From positions 248,001-312,000 of the forward strand of contig JAJDDO010000024.1 of NCBI GenBank assembly GCA_029260265.1: DNA of 64,000 nt, written 5' to 3'. The DNA is from Phycisphaerales bacterium. GTDB lineage: Bacteria; Planctomycetota; Phycisphaerae; Phycisphaerales; UBA1924. This document shows, piece after piece, positions 1 through 9,156 of this stretch (its first letter is position 1; every line of letters starts with the position of its first letter). The notes beneath the pieces were generated by a model, which was not told the origin of the DNA, did no database searches, and worked only from the letters and a program-made list of their open reading frames with translations. The position numbers were made by a program, and so were the translations under genes.

Positions 1-1186
1 CGAGAAAGTGGTGGGATTGGCCGTAGATGTTGATCTCAACACCGCTGTCCATAGAGATGCCATCGACACGCATGTCCGCATAGGCGCTGTTCTCCTTTGT
101 CACCTTTGGCGAGTCGAGTTCTTCTCCGCCCTTGACGGTCACCTTCTTCAGCTTTGGCGTGCCCTTTTTGTCAAGCACCAGGAGCTCTAGATCTGCGCTG
201 GGTGTCTTTGCTTTGCCTTTGTAGCCGACACGCAGACACTTGATCGATGCGCCGGCGGGCAGCCCACCCTCGCGGACCGATGTGACCACGATGCCCTTGA
301 CCAACTCCTTCCGTCTTGCCTCGACCGGGCCGAGGTCGTAGACCATGTTGTACGGCTCTTTGTGGGTCGCCGAGTAGCGAAGGCAGAACATCGGATTCAG
401 TCGGCGGATCGCGGCCTTGCTCTTCTCGGTGCTGTCCACGCTCTGTGGCTCGTCGATGATAACGATCGGATTGCATGCTCGCACAAAGTCGATCGGGGCT
501 TTGCCTTGAAGGTCTTCCTGTGGTTTGTAGATCACATTTCCGCTGCGTCTGGCTTCTTCCTCTGTATGCTCAGGATCTATGTCTTTGATGAATGCCTGGA
601 CATTGATGATGCACACCGACAGGCAACTGTTGCGGGCAAATGCAGCTAGCTCAGTAGGCTTCTTGCCGTCGTAGACAAAGAAGTCCATCGGCTCACCGTT
701 GTAGAGCTCTCGGAGGTGCTTCTCGGTATCACGCAGACTCTGACGGACACCTTCACGGATCGCCACCGAAGGCACCACGATGAAGAACTTGCTCCATCCG
801 TACTGTGCGTGCATCTCGCGCATGGTTCTCAGATAGACATAGGTCTTGCCGGTCCCCGTCTCCATGCTGATTGTGAAGTTCATCGGTGCTGGGGCACTCG
901 TGTCATCAGGATCACTCGGGATCAGGGTGGCGTCGGGCATGAGCCCTTGGCTGTCTTGTATGGCCTGAAGGTTCGTGAGCACCTGATCCCTTGAGATCGT
1001 CAAGCGGTTGCCCAGTCCGAGTGCATGCTGATACAACCCCTCATCGGTCCCGCCGCCGACCTCGATCCAGAGATTCCCGCCGGCTTGTCCGCTGCGTGGT
1101 TGGCCGGAGAAGAGATTCACCGTCGCATCGATCGCATCGAGCTGAAACTGTTGCTTGGGATCAAACTGGAACTTCACATCCGACAT
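1..1186 (-). CDS. res: Type III restriction enzyme, Res (helicase/nuclease) subunit, partial: N-terminal 395 residues
   Basis: ATP-dependent DNA translocase/endonuclease subunit of a type III restriction-modification complex, expected to act with the Mod protein encoded just upstream. The reading frame opens at an ATG at 1186 and leaves the window at base 1 without a stop. Superfamily 2 motifs are visible: Walker A METGTGKTY at residues 108-116, the type III-typical motif II DEPQ at 245-248, and motif III YSAT at 271-274. The stretch FFIVVPSVAIREGV between them is typical of Res. The C-terminal helicase half and the nuclease domain lie outside the window, so intactness cannot be judged. The start lies 3 bases after the mod stop, so the two are almost certainly co-translated. 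The frame is easy to miss because it has no stop inside the window. Confidence 0.9.
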   Translation of the reverse strand, partial: MSDVKFQFDPKQQFQLDAIDATVNLFSGQPRSGQAGGNLWIEVGGGTDEGLYQHALGLGNRLTISRDQVLTNLQAIQDSQGLMPDATLIPSDPDDTSAPAPMNFTISMETGTGKTYVYLRTMREMHAQYGWSKFFIVVPSVAIREGVRQSLRDTEKHLRELYNGEPMDFFVYDGKKPTELAAFARNSCLSVCIINVQAFIKDIDPEHTEEEARRSGNVIYKPQEDLQGKAPIDFVRACNPIVIIDEPQSVDSTEKSKAAIRRLNPMFCLRYSATHKEPYNMVYDLGPVEARRKELVKGIVVTSVREGGLPAGASIKCLRVGYKGKAKTPSADLELLVLDKKGTPKLKKVTVKGGEELDSPKVTKENSAYADMRVDGISMDSGVEINIYGQSHHFL

Positions 1187-1189
1187 GCC

Positions 1190-3109
1190 TTACACCACCT
1201 TCAGCTTGCATACCGGCTGGCCGTCCTCGTCCTTGCGCTCTTTGTAGAGCGTGGCGATGTTGGCGCGGGCGCTGTCGTCTGCGAAGGCGCTGTCCAAGAC
1301 AACAAGCTCCGATGGGGGGATATCCAGATCGAGTATCGCTTCGAGGGCTGTGGTTGGGATCGACTTTTGAGTACTGATGACTTTGGTACGGTCGGCAATC
1401 CCGATGAACGACGCACCCGCCAGCTCGAAGTGTTCGAGCTGCAGATCCAATGGCAACCCCATCTTGAGGAGCATCTCCCAGAGGATGTCCGTCTCCGAAC
1501 GCCCCGCCACGGTTTGGTCGTTGAGCTGCTCAAGGCGTTCGAGCAGGTCGGCCTCGCTGGTGGTTGGATCGCCGTTCCACGCGGTGAAGTTGCTGGAATC
1601 GAGCTTAAAGACCCGCACCCTGGTGTCGAGTTTCTCAGCGTTGAGCCCGGCTTCTTCTTTGATCTTCTTACCAGCCCGCTTGAGCCGTTCTCGGGTGAGA
1701 TCGAAGATGGTCTCGCAGACAACCCCATCGTCGAGGGTCACTGGCTCGTCCAGCGGCTCGGGGAGTTGTACACAGATGTAGCGCCGGTTACCACCATCTT
1801 CGGCGTTCTGTGCCATCACGGCATGGCCGGTTGTGCCGGAACCCGCGAAGAAGTCAATAACAATATCGTCTTTACTTGTTGCTACCTGTAGGATACGAGC
1901 AAGCAATCGTACAGGTTTGGGGGTGGAAAAAGGATCGGAGGCAGATTCGGGCAGAATTTCAATGACTTCCTTTTTTGCTTCCTGATTGTGACCTGCCTCT
2001 CGATTTGGCCACCAAGTCCATGTTCGAGTGCCATCAGTCTCTGACAAGTAATTCTTGACACGCGGACGAGCATTCCCGTCCGCCCCGAACCACAGCCGAT
2101 TCTCAGCCTTGAGTTTATTGTAGTTTTCCTCCACATTTCCCCAGCACCGTCCTGGTGGAGGATTATATTCTGTGCCACCAGGGGTCGCGATTTTGTACAT
2201 CTGATTTGGCCGCCATCCCTGGGCAGTAAAGTCAGTGGAAGTCCATGGACCGCGTGGGTCTTCATCTGGGTTTTTATAACTGTCTTTCTGTTTGTCAGTC
2301 AATGGTAATTTGTTGAGTGAAGATGATTGCTTGTTTGATGCATAGCACAAGATGTAATCATGAGCAGGACCAAGGTCAATACGCGAATCTGGGGATGTTC
2401 TCTTTTGCCAGACGATGTTTGCTAGGAAATTCTCTGCCCCAAATATCTCGTCACAGAGCATCTGAAGATGTACTGACTCATTGTCGTCGATTGAGATAAA
2501 AATCACCCCATCATCCCGAAGCAGGTTCCGAGCCAGCGTCAGCCGCGGAGTCATCATGCTTAACCAGTTGGCGTGCTTGCGACCGCTGGTCTCGCTGTTG
2601 GTGCTCTTCCAGAAGCCATCGTCGTCTTTCTGCTCGGTTCGCTGCAGGTAGGTGTCCAAGCCCTCGCCGTAGTTGTCCGGGTAGACGAAGTCCTTGCCGG
2701 TGTTGTACGGCGGGTCGATGTAGATCATTTTGACCTTGCCGTGGTAGCTGCGTTGGAGGGTTTTGAGGACTTCGAGGTTGTCGCCCTCGATGAGCAGATT
2801 CTGCGTGGTATCGAAGTCAACAGATTCCTCGGGACACGGGCGGAGTGTTGCGGTCGTCGGCACCCCGGCGGCAGCAAAAGCCGATTGCTTACCCGGCCAA
2901 GCAAGACCGAATGAAGGGATATCGTCGCTCGCTTTATAGCTCGCGGGCTTGAGTGCTTCAAGGAGCTTATCTCGAACAAGGTTGCCGTCGAGATCGAAAG
3001 CTTCCGGCAGCATCGCCTTGATCGCAGCCAGCCGTTGTGCCGTGATGTCCATGGACTGACCATCGAGCTTGTCGAGATTGTTGGATTCGGTATTTGGGGT
3101 ATCAGGCAT
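1190..3109 (-). CDS. mod: Type III DNA methyltransferase, Mod subunit
   Basis: Site-specific adenine methyltransferase and DNA-recognition subunit of a type III restriction system. The order of motifs is that of beta-class enzymes: catalytic motif IV DPPYNTG at about residue 132, then a central target-recognition region, then the SAM-binding motif DFFAGSGTTGHAV at about 419. Length (about 639 aa) is normal for Mod. The ATG at 3109 follows the helicase stop by 2 bases. An ATG at 3127 would add six residues and overlap the helicase by 16 bases; neither has a strong ribosome binding site. About 1870-2460 (residues ~220-410) is clearly more AT-rich in codon choice than both ends, as expected for an exchangeable target-recognition domain. 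res follows immediately downstream. Confidence 0.92.
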   Translation of the reverse strand: MPDTPNTESNNLDKLDGQSMDITAQRLAAIKAMLPEAFDLDGNLVRDKLLEALKPASYKASDDIPSFGLAWPGKQSAFAAAGVPTTATLRPCPEESVDFDTTQNLLIEGDNLEVLKTLQRSYHGKVKMIYIDPPYNTGKDFVYPDNYGEGLDTYLQRTEQKDDDGFWKSTNSETSGRKHANWLSMMTPRLTLARNLLRDDGVIFISIDDNESVHLQMLCDEIFGAENFLANIVWQKRTSPDSRIDLGPAHDYILCYASNKQSSSLNKLPLTDKQKDSYKNPDEDPRGPWTSTDFTAQGWRPNQMYKIATPGGTEYNPPPGRCWGNVEENYNKLKAENRLWFGADGNARPRVKNYLSETDGTRTWTWWPNREAGHNQEAKKEVIEILPESASDPFSTPKPVRLLARILQVATSKDDIVIDFFAGSGTTGHAVMAQNAEDGGNRRYICVQLPEPLDEPVTLDDGVVCETIFDLTRERLKRAGKKIKEEAGLNAEKLDTRVRVFKLDSSNFTAWNGDPTTSEADLLERLEQLNDQTVAGRSETDILWEMLLKMGLPLDLQLEHFELAGASFIGIADRTKVISTQKSIPTTALEAILDLDIPPSELVVLDSAFADDSARANIATLYKERKDEDGQPVCKLKVV

Positions 3110-3111
3110 AA

Positions 3112-5997
3112 TCAGACAACGCTCCATTTCACGGTCATGATAGTTTGCGGCATCGCCTTCTGCTGGCTACTGGTCCTGAGTTGGTCGAACATTTCGTCGA
3201 GTTTGTCATCGAGTTCGTCTCGCAAGCGAGCAATGGCATGCTCTTGCGTACGGATCTGTTTTTCGATCTGCCGAGCTTGAGTTTGGCTCGCGAGCTGGTC
3301 ATCAACGGTATTGGCCTGGCGTGCTTGGCGGCGGGCCTGACGCTTCTGATTGCTCAGCTCTTCGAGTTTCTGCTTCTCTGGTTCGATCTTGTCGTCGGCC
3401 CACTGATCGAGCTGGTCTTGCAACTGCTGCAGTCGCTTGCCGACATTCTCAGAATGCTTAAGCAGTGTGGCTTGGCGATGCTGCTCAAGTTCTCGTGACA
3501 AGCGTTCGTCAATATCATCTGCGAGTTCGCGCGGTCCTTGGTCGGTGGACGAGAGATCCCAGAGGCGTTCAAGGCATTCGACATCCATGCTTTTGAGGTC
3601 ACTGGTGACGCCGCTAGCGAGCAGGAAGTCTTCCTCGGTATCGGTGTGGACTTCAAGCCGTTCAACCCGGAGCCAGCCGCTTTGGCCTTTGAAGGATTCG
3701 AGCATGCTTATCTTCTTGGGATGGGAGGAGAGATCGAACTGAAGCTCACAGACTGGCAGCGATTGGTCTTTCGCAGTGCCAAGGAGCCATTGACCGAGCG
3801 GGCTCGATAGCCGGAGCAGGTGGTCTCGGCCCGGAGCGATGCGGTCCTGATCATCCTGCTTTGCTGCGGATATGAGCCGGTGCTTGCCGTGCGGGATGTC
3901 CTTGGCAGGAGGTGTGGGTAAATCGAGACTGTATCGTTCGTGGTCAAAGGTGGCCTGATCGGCTAGGCCCCATTGCGTCAGACGCCAGAATCTTTCTTGG
4001 ATGCGATTGAGGGCGAGCTGGGCGTCCACACGCTGAGATTGTAGCCGATCGTGAACATCTGCGTCAAAGTGGTCGATAAGCTGCTGCTTGGCTTTGCCCA
4101 TTTTGTCCTGAATGACATCATCGAGATCTTCTTGTAGTTTGTTGAAAGCTGATTCGATTTCTTCAGAGTCGCGGCAGGTCTTGAGGATGTCGAGGATGCG
4201 CCGTTCGAAATCCACACCATTCTCGATAGTTCCAAGAACATGATCGCTGGCACCGAAAACGCCATCGAAAAGGTTGAATTTTTCGTTGAGTAATGTGTGG
4301 ACCCGCTGGTCGGCATAGTTGTCGCTGTTCAAGAAGTTCAGAACGACGACATCGTACTCTTGGCCGTAACGGTGGCAGCGGCCAATGCGTTGTTCGATGC
4401 GCTGAGGATTCCATGGCATATCGTGATTCACGACGAACGAACAGAACTGAAGGTTGACGCCTTCAGCAGCGGCTTCGGTGGCGAGCAGAATCTCGCCGTC
4501 TTCTCTAAATGCCTCGATCAGCGCGCTGCGAACATCTACGGCCTTGCTTCCGGTGAACTGATCGGTGCCTTGGTATTGCTGTTTGAATTGTTCGTAGGCC
4601 GCTTTGGCTTGAGGGTGTGCGTTGCTTCCGTTGAACTGGATAACTTTGCCGCGGTAGCCATTGCTTTCAAGATACTCGGCGAGGAATGCCTGTGTCTTGC
4701 GGCTCTCAGTGAATATCAACGCTTTGCGCGGAGCGCCGATCTTCACCAACTCGGCGAAGCCTCGTTCGAGGGCAGTAAGCAAGGCCGTCGATTTGCTATC
4801 GCATGTGATGCCCTCAGCTCGCTCAATCAGCGACTGAAGAAGAGTGACATCCCGAGCGAGAATTTTGCCATCGATTTGTCCTTCGTCGCGGTCGGTTTCA
4901 TCCTCATCATCCCATTCGTCAAGCAGATCCTCAATGTCGAAATCCTCATCGCTGGCGATCGATTTCCAATATGGCTGGTCTGCATCTGTCTCAGCCAAGC
5001 CATCTCGCAAGGCTTCTAGGCGGGCAAGCATCGTGCGGAGTGTTCCGGCAAGGGCTCTCGGAGACGATGCAAGTGCTTTGAATACGACGATTTCAACAAG
5101 CTGGCGTTGCCTAGCCGGGAATGCGTAGCTCTCATCCTGCTGCATGAAAGCCAGTACATCAGCGTAGAGCTGTTTCTCTTCTTTGCTTTGTTTGAATGGA
5201 TGGGTTATGGCTCGGCGCTCTGTGTAGCGAACATATTCACAATCTTTTCGAAGTGTACGTTTACAAAACTGACTCAAGCGCTGGCGAAGACCTTCTAAAT
5301 CACCGCCGGCTCGACAGTAGCGGCTCTGGAATGCGCTCTTGTCTCCGAAGATATGCTCGTCAATCATCCAGCCCAGCCCGTAGAGCTCAAGCAGGCTGTT
5401 TTGCAATGGCGTTGCGGTTAGGAGAAGCTTCCTTCTGAGCTCGAATGCCCACCGAAGTTTCTGACCCTGCTTGCGACTGGGCTGATAGGCGTTTCGGAGT
5501 TTATGTGCTTCATCAAAGACAACAAGATCGAATGGTGTAGCTCGAAGCTCGTCTTGCATCCTCGCTGCGAAGCCGTAGGAAACCACGACTATCTGACCGC
5601 AATCAAATGGGTTGATCGCACCATCACGCTTCAGGTGATTAAAAATCTTTCGATCCAACACAATGCTGGGCAGATTAAATTTCTCGGATAGCTCGGTTTG
5701 CCATTGCTTCCGAATGTGGGCGGGCGAGACGATGATCAAACGGCGCTTGCGTTCCGCCCATTTCTGGCACAGAACTAGCCCCGCTTCAATAGTCTTACCG
5801 AGACCAACTTCATCAGCGAGGACGACGCCTTTCTGAAGTGGATTGGAAATCGCAAATAGGGCGGCTTCGATCTGATGCGGGTTCAGATCAACCTTGGAGT
5901 CGAACAGGGTTGTGCTGAGACGATCAAGCTCTCCAACGGACCCAAGCCGAGTTAATTCATGTGCGAGATAGCACGCCTGATGTGAGGACACTGTCAC
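3112..5997 (-). CDS. SNF2-family DEAD/DEAH helicase in the type III restriction operon
   Basis: A 961-residue two-domain SF2 ATPase of the SNF2/RapA type. Motif I is ADEVGLGKT at 61-69, motif II DEAH at 162-165, motif III TATPLQN at 194-200. The C-terminal RecA domain carries RIEQRIGRCHRYGQ (motif VI) near residue 540. The last ~130 residues are rich in Gln, Arg and Glu heptads and look like a coiled coil. The start is a GTG that overlaps the stop of the upstream HTH gene (GTGA, 5994-5997), preceded by a GAAGG ribosome binding site. It is not part of the minimal Mod/Res enzyme. A comparable SNF2 protein, DrmD, occurs with a methylase in class 1 DISARM, but no DUF1998 genes are visible here. 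Its role in this system is not known to me; DNA or RNA polymerase remodelling during restriction is a guess. Confidence 0.88.
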   Translation of the reverse strand: MTVSSHQACYLAHELTRLGSVGELDRLSTTLFDSKVDLNPHQIEAALFAISNPLQKGVVLADEVGLGKTIEAGLVLCQKWAERKRRLIIVSPAHIRKQWQTELSEKFNLPSIVLDRKIFNHLKRDGAINPFDCGQIVVVSYGFAARMQDELRATPFDLVVFDEAHKLRNAYQPSRKQGQKLRWAFELRRKLLLTATPLQNSLLELYGLGWMIDEHIFGDKSAFQSRYCRAGGDLEGLRQRLSQFCKRTLRKDCEYVRYTERRAITHPFKQSKEEKQLYADVLAFMQQDESYAFPARQRQLVEIVVFKALASSPRALAGTLRTMLARLEALRDGLAETDADQPYWKSIASDEDFDIEDLLDEWDDEDETDRDEGQIDGKILARDVTLLQSLIERAEGITCDSKSTALLTALERGFAELVKIGAPRKALIFTESRKTQAFLAEYLESNGYRGKVIQFNGSNAHPQAKAAYEQFKQQYQGTDQFTGSKAVDVRSALIEAFREDGEILLATEAAAEGVNLQFCSFVVNHDMPWNPQRIEQRIGRCHRYGQEYDVVVLNFLNSDNYADQRVHTLLNEKFNLFDGVFGASDHVLGTIENGVDFERRILDILKTCRDSEEIESAFNKLQEDLDDVIQDKMGKAKQQLIDHFDADVHDRLQSQRVDAQLALNRIQERFWRLTQWGLADQATFDHERYSLDLPTPPAKDIPHGKHRLISAAKQDDQDRIAPGRDHLLRLSSPLGQWLLGTAKDQSLPVCELQFDLSSHPKKISMLESFKGQSGWLRVERLEVHTDTEEDFLLASGVTSDLKSMDVECLERLWDLSSTDQGPRELADDIDERLSRELEQHRQATLLKHSENVGKRLQQLQDQLDQWADDKIEPEKQKLEELSNQKRQARRQARQANTVDDQLASQTQARQIEKQIRTQEHAIARLRDELDDKLDEMFDQLRTSSQQKAMPQTIMTVKWSVV

Positions 5998-6209
5998 CGT
6001 TCACCTTCTTCTAGTCTGCTTAGCCATTCACCCTTAGCTTGCTTGTGGAACCGCCAGTGCTTCCCAACCTTCTGCGCAAGTAACTTTTTTTCCTGAGAAA
6101 GCTTATAGACCGTGGACCGTGAGAGTTGTAGATACGAACAGAGCTGTTCGATAGTCATACCGTCGGGCAGTGAGCCGGGGCTGATGTTGTCCTTTTGGCG
6201 GCTTAGCAT
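5994..6209 (-). CDS. Small helix-turn-helix DNA-binding protein, excisionase (HTH_17) type
   Basis: A 71-residue protein consisting of little more than one winged-helix motif of the excisionase/MerR-like class: MTIEQLCSYLQLSRSTVYKL, followed by the wing KVGKHWRFHK and an acidic tail. It heads the restriction operon and overlaps the helicase start by 4 bases, so it is probably its regulator or a DNA-targeting accessory. The ATG at 6209 is preferred over a TTG at 6215. There is no Shine-Dalgarno sequence, and the 30 bases upstream are very AT-rich, with short inverted repeats (AACAA 6211-6215 / TTGTT 6226-6230; ATCAAATGAT 6231-6240) that could be an autoregulatory operator. Confidence 0.8.
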   Translation of the reverse strand: MLSRQKDNISPGSLPDGMTIEQLCSYLQLSRSTVYKLSQEKKLLAQKVGKHWRFHKQAKGEWLSRLEEGER

Positions 6210-6825
6210 TAACAAATCATATTAGTTGTTATCAAATGATGCTGGATTTTGTGGCAAAGAACTGGAAATAGCACTCAAACGGAGTGTGCTGCAAGATCTG
6301 ACAAGAAGTCCATCGTTGTAAGAAATGAACTCGCTAGAATCTCACCTTCCCAAGTGTGCGTTTTGTGACTGAAATCAATGAGTGCGGTCGCAATCGTATA
6401 AAATTACCCGTTTACCCACTCCCCAGGCGCTCAGCGACGGGCTGCTCCGGATTTCTGCCAAAGCAATTATGGTTCAGTACCAGTAAGTTTCAACTCGATC
6501 TAGGCTAGCTGATTGACAGACCGGTGCGTTCCACACAGCTCCGCATATGACCCAGCACTGATGGAATACAGAGTTCGCGCCTGATCCTGCGAATCTGCTC
6601 GAATCTCTGAGTTTTCTCTCTATTTCGAGCCCTTTCGCCTTGCATTCACCCCGAATCCATGGCTTCATGTGACAACGCGGGAGACTCCTGCAGCACCCCG
6701 ACCGGCCCCTGAATGCCGGCCCCAGAAACCCAAGCACACGGGCGACGATCGCTCTCAATATGAACGGCGCGATCGGTGTGCGCGGAATCCGGGGTCGGCG
6801 ATAGGGGCTTGAATGCGAGGATCAC
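6210..6825. other. Non-coding spacer between restriction operon and recombinase module
   Basis: About 616 bases with no convincing gene. The left third is AT-rich, like the restriction operon; from about 6420 the base composition becomes GC-rich, like the recombinase module. Short frames here show no recognisable domain. It should contain the minus-strand promoter of the restriction operon and the plus-strand promoter of the DUF2924 gene. The latter has a GAGGA ribosome binding site at about 6817-6821. Confidence 0.5.
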
Positions 6826-7296
6826 ATGACGATTGAACTCCACACCCTGGCCAACTTCACAACCACCCGGCTCCGCGAGGAATGGACCGCACTTGCTATC
6901 CGTGGTGCCCCTCCACACTTCAAGCAGGCACTGGTCCGTGGGATCTCTTGGCACCATCAGCAGCAAACCCACGGCGGACTCGACGCGGGCACACGCCGCC
7001 TGCTCAAGGCCGCGATCCGTAACGCCCCAACGCCAGCATCCAAGCAGAGTGTCGCCACACAGCGGAAGCTGCGGGATCCCGTTCAGCTCGCCGAGGGCAC
7101 CACGCTTGTGCGCACCTGGCGGGGACATCACCACGAGGTCACGGTCCTCGAAGACGGCAAACGCTTCCGCTACCGGGAGACTGAGTACGCCAGCTTGTCG
7201 GAGATCGCCCGCGAGATCACCGGGGCTCGCTGGTCTGGGCCTCGATTCTTCGGGCTCAAGAAACTCAAGCAACCCGCGAAAGGAACTGATTCATGA
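6826..7296 (+). CDS. DUF2924 domain protein
   Basis: A 156-residue protein. Its C-terminal half has the signature of DUF2924: a G-T-x-L-x-R-x-W-x-G start near residue 88, then H-x-V-x-V-L-x-D-G, then YASLSEIAREITGARWSGP and RFFGL. Members of this family are found beside large serine recombinases in prophages and integrative elements, and the same arrangement is seen here: the gene overlaps the recombinase start by 4 bases (7293-7296). The biochemical function is unknown. A recombination directionality or accessory factor is plausible from context only. Confidence 0.85.
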   Translation: MTIELHTLANFTTTRLREEWTALAIRGAPPHFKQALVRGISWHHQQQTHGGLDAGTRRLLKAAIRNAPTPASKQSVATQRKLRDPVQLAEGTTLVRTWRGHHHEVTVLEDGKRFRYRETEYASLSEIAREITGARWSGPRFFGLKKLKQPAKGTDS

Positions 7297-9029
7297 AGAC
7301 CGTCCGCTGCGCCGTCTACACCCGCAAGTCCAACGAGGAGGGGCTCGACCTCGCGTTCAACTCGCTCGATGCGCAGCTTGAAGCGGGTCTCGACTACATC
7401 AAGAGCCAGAAGCACGAGGGCTGGGAAGCGGTGAAAACGCTCTACAGCGACGGTGGGTTTTCCGGCGGCACGATGAAGCGGCCGGGGTTGAAGCAGCTGC
7501 TCGACGACATCGACAAGGGACGCATCGATGTCGTCGTGGTCTACAAAGTCGATCGGCTGAGCCGCTCGCTGAGCGACTTTGCTCGGATGATGGAAGTATT
7601 CGACGAGAAGCAGGTCTCGTTTGTGTCGGTGACGCAGCAGTTCAACACGAGCACCTCGATGGGCCGGCTCACGATGAACATGCTGCTGAGCTTCGCGCAG
7701 TTTGAGCGGGAGGTCTCGGGTGAGAGGATCCGCGACAAGATCGCCGCGACCAAAAAGAAAGGGTACTGGGTCGGTGGTCAACCGCCGCTGGGATATCGAC
7801 TCCAATCAGAGGATGAAACGAAGGGGATCTATATCATCCCTGAGCAGGCGGATCTCGTCCGAACGATCTTCGAGCGGTACATCGAGCATTCATCACCAGT
7901 TGCCGTTGCCAACGAGCTGAACGAAGCCGGGCATACCACGAAACGATGGACAAGCAAGAACGGAATAGTCCGCGGTGGGAAACCAATCTCGCAGAAGTAC
8001 ATCCACAGCATCCTGAGCAACCAGCTCTACATCGGCAAGATCACACACACCCGGGGTGATCGCACCGATATCTACGGAGGTTTGCACAAACCGATCATCG
8101 ATCAAACAACATGGGACGCCGCACAGAAGCTCATGACCAAGCAGGACCGCAAGGCCCTGCACCGCTGGACGCACCCGCACCTACTCAAGGGGAAGCTGCG
8201 CACAATAGATGGGTTCGCGATGAGCCCGAGCTCGACACATCGACCACTCACCAAGAAGAGCGAGACGAAGCAGAAGCGGCTCGTCCGGTACTACATCAGC
8301 CAGAAGGCGATCAAGCACGGATTTAGTAACTGCCCGATCAAGACGATCAACGCGGAGCATATCGACGAACTCGTCCGGGGCTTGGTACTGAAACACCTGG
8401 ATGACAACAACCTCGATCAACAACCCACCGAGGTTCGTGACCGTTGGATCCGCAGAGTCATCCATGAAGTCACGCTCGCACCGGACTCGATCACGGTCCA
8501 GCTTATTGCGAAGGAAACTGAGAAACTCAAGAAGCACACCTTCAGATCACCATCCAAGGACGCACCCTCGCGTCCGCTCTGCTTGCGAACACCAGAGATC
8601 GATGATCGCGGCGAGCACCTCCATCTGAAGATGCAACTCCAGATCAAGAAGCTCGACGGTCGCCGATTGCTTCTGGACCCCGATGGTCACGACCTGATCA
8701 TCCCATCAACACCCGAGCCGAGACAACACATCGTGGATGCGATCGGGCTTGCGTATCGCTGGCATGATGAGATCATCAATTCGAGTCTCGCGATCCGTCC
8801 ATTCGCCAAGAAGCATGGCATCGCACGGTCGCGCATCATGCAACTGCTCCCGCTGACTCAGCTCGGACCGAGAGTACTCAAACACGCCCTCGCCGGGACG
8901 CTCCCGAGCGGCATCACACTCGAAGATCTGGTGTGCGCTTCGAAGCAACTCGATTGGGATCGGCAAGCCTTAGAACTCGGGATCATTGCGGCGACTGATG
9001 ATCAACTGGCTACACGATCGGCGGGCTGA
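7293..9029 (+). CDS. Large serine recombinase (site-specific integrase/resolvase family)
   Basis: A 578-residue recombinase. The N-terminal resolvase domain (about 1-150) has the catalytic serine at residue 13 in YTRKSNEEG, and the conserved stretches YSDGGFSGG, VVVYKVDRLSRSLSDF and MLLSFAQFEREVSGERIRDK. The recombinase domain follows (about 160-270, with PPLGYRL). The C-terminal part lacks the usual zinc-ribbon cysteines but keeps the long arm expected of integrases that act on att sites. The length and the DUF2924 partner argue for a phage- or island-type integrase rather than a small IS607 resolvase. It lies next to a repeat-rich spacer and tRNA-Ser(CGA), which suggests it is at one end of the element it moves. 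Confidence 0.93.
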   Translation: MKTVRCAVYTRKSNEEGLDLAFNSLDAQLEAGLDYIKSQKHEGWEAVKTLYSDGGFSGGTMKRPGLKQLLDDIDKGRIDVVVVYKVDRLSRSLSDFARMMEVFDEKQVSFVSVTQQFNTSTSMGRLTMNMLLSFAQFEREVSGERIRDKIAATKKKGYWVGGQPPLGYRLQSEDETKGIYIIPEQADLVRTIFERYIEHSSPVAVANELNEAGHTTKRWTSKNGIVRGGKPISQKYIHSILSNQLYIGKITHTRGDRTDIYGGLHKPIIDQTTWDAAQKLMTKQDRKALHRWTHPHLLKGKLRTIDGFAMSPSSTHRPLTKKSETKQKRLVRYYISQKAIKHGFSNCPIKTINAEHIDELVRGLVLKHLDDNNLDQQPTEVRDRWIRRVIHEVTLAPDSITVQLIAKETEKLKKHTFRSPSKDAPSRPLCLRTPEIDDRGEHLHLKMQLQIKKLDGRRLLLDPDGHDLIIPSTPEPRQHIVDAIGLAYRWHDEIINSSLAIRPFAKKHGIARSRIMQLLPLTQLGPRVLKHALAGTLPSGITLEDLVCASKQLDWDRQALELGIIAATDDQLATRSAG

Positions 9030-9031
9030 TT

Positions 9032-9062
9032 CCCTGCTCATTCCCTGTTCGATTGAGCAGGG
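9032..9062. repeat. Inverted repeat CCCTGCTC / GAGCAGGG
   Basis: Perfect 8-base arms at 9032-9039 and 9055-9062 flank a third CCCTG copy (CCCTGTTC at 9043-9050). They begin 3 bases after the recombinase stop, where a terminator or a recombinase-binding site could lie. No T-run follows, so termination is less likely. Confidence 0.55.
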
Positions 9063-9077
9063 AAATCTGGATCTACC

Positions 9078-9107
9078 CTGCCATATCCTGCCATTTCATG
9101 CCATGAA
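9078..9107. repeat. Three imperfect 10-base tandem units (CCTGCCATAT-like)
   Basis: The units CCTGCCATAT, CCTGCCATTT and CATGCCATGA lie head to tail. A 10-base period matches one helical turn, so the sites would present the same DNA face, as recombinase or accessory-factor sites often do. The function is not established. Confidence 0.5.
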
Positions 9108-9156
9108 GGGTGATCGTCTCTTGGGTGACGATCGTCATTCTCCCTGTTTTTGCGGA

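Noticed and set aside
1025..1891. 288-residue plus-strand frame
   Set aside because: It is antisense to mod and the start of res, both of which have full motif support.
1..6209. DISARM class 1 (SNF2 helicase next to a methylase)
   Set aside because: The third gene is a clear type III Res (DEPQ motif, PSVAIREGV), and no DUF1998 or phospholipase genes are seen.
7293..9029. IS607-type transposase
   Set aside because: At 578 residues with a long C-terminal arm and the catalytic domain at the N terminus without a preceding HTH, it is a large serine recombinase; no TnpB is present.
9078..9107. Short tandem repeats as a CRISPR array
   Set aside because: The units are 10 bases with no spacers, and no cas gene is in the window.
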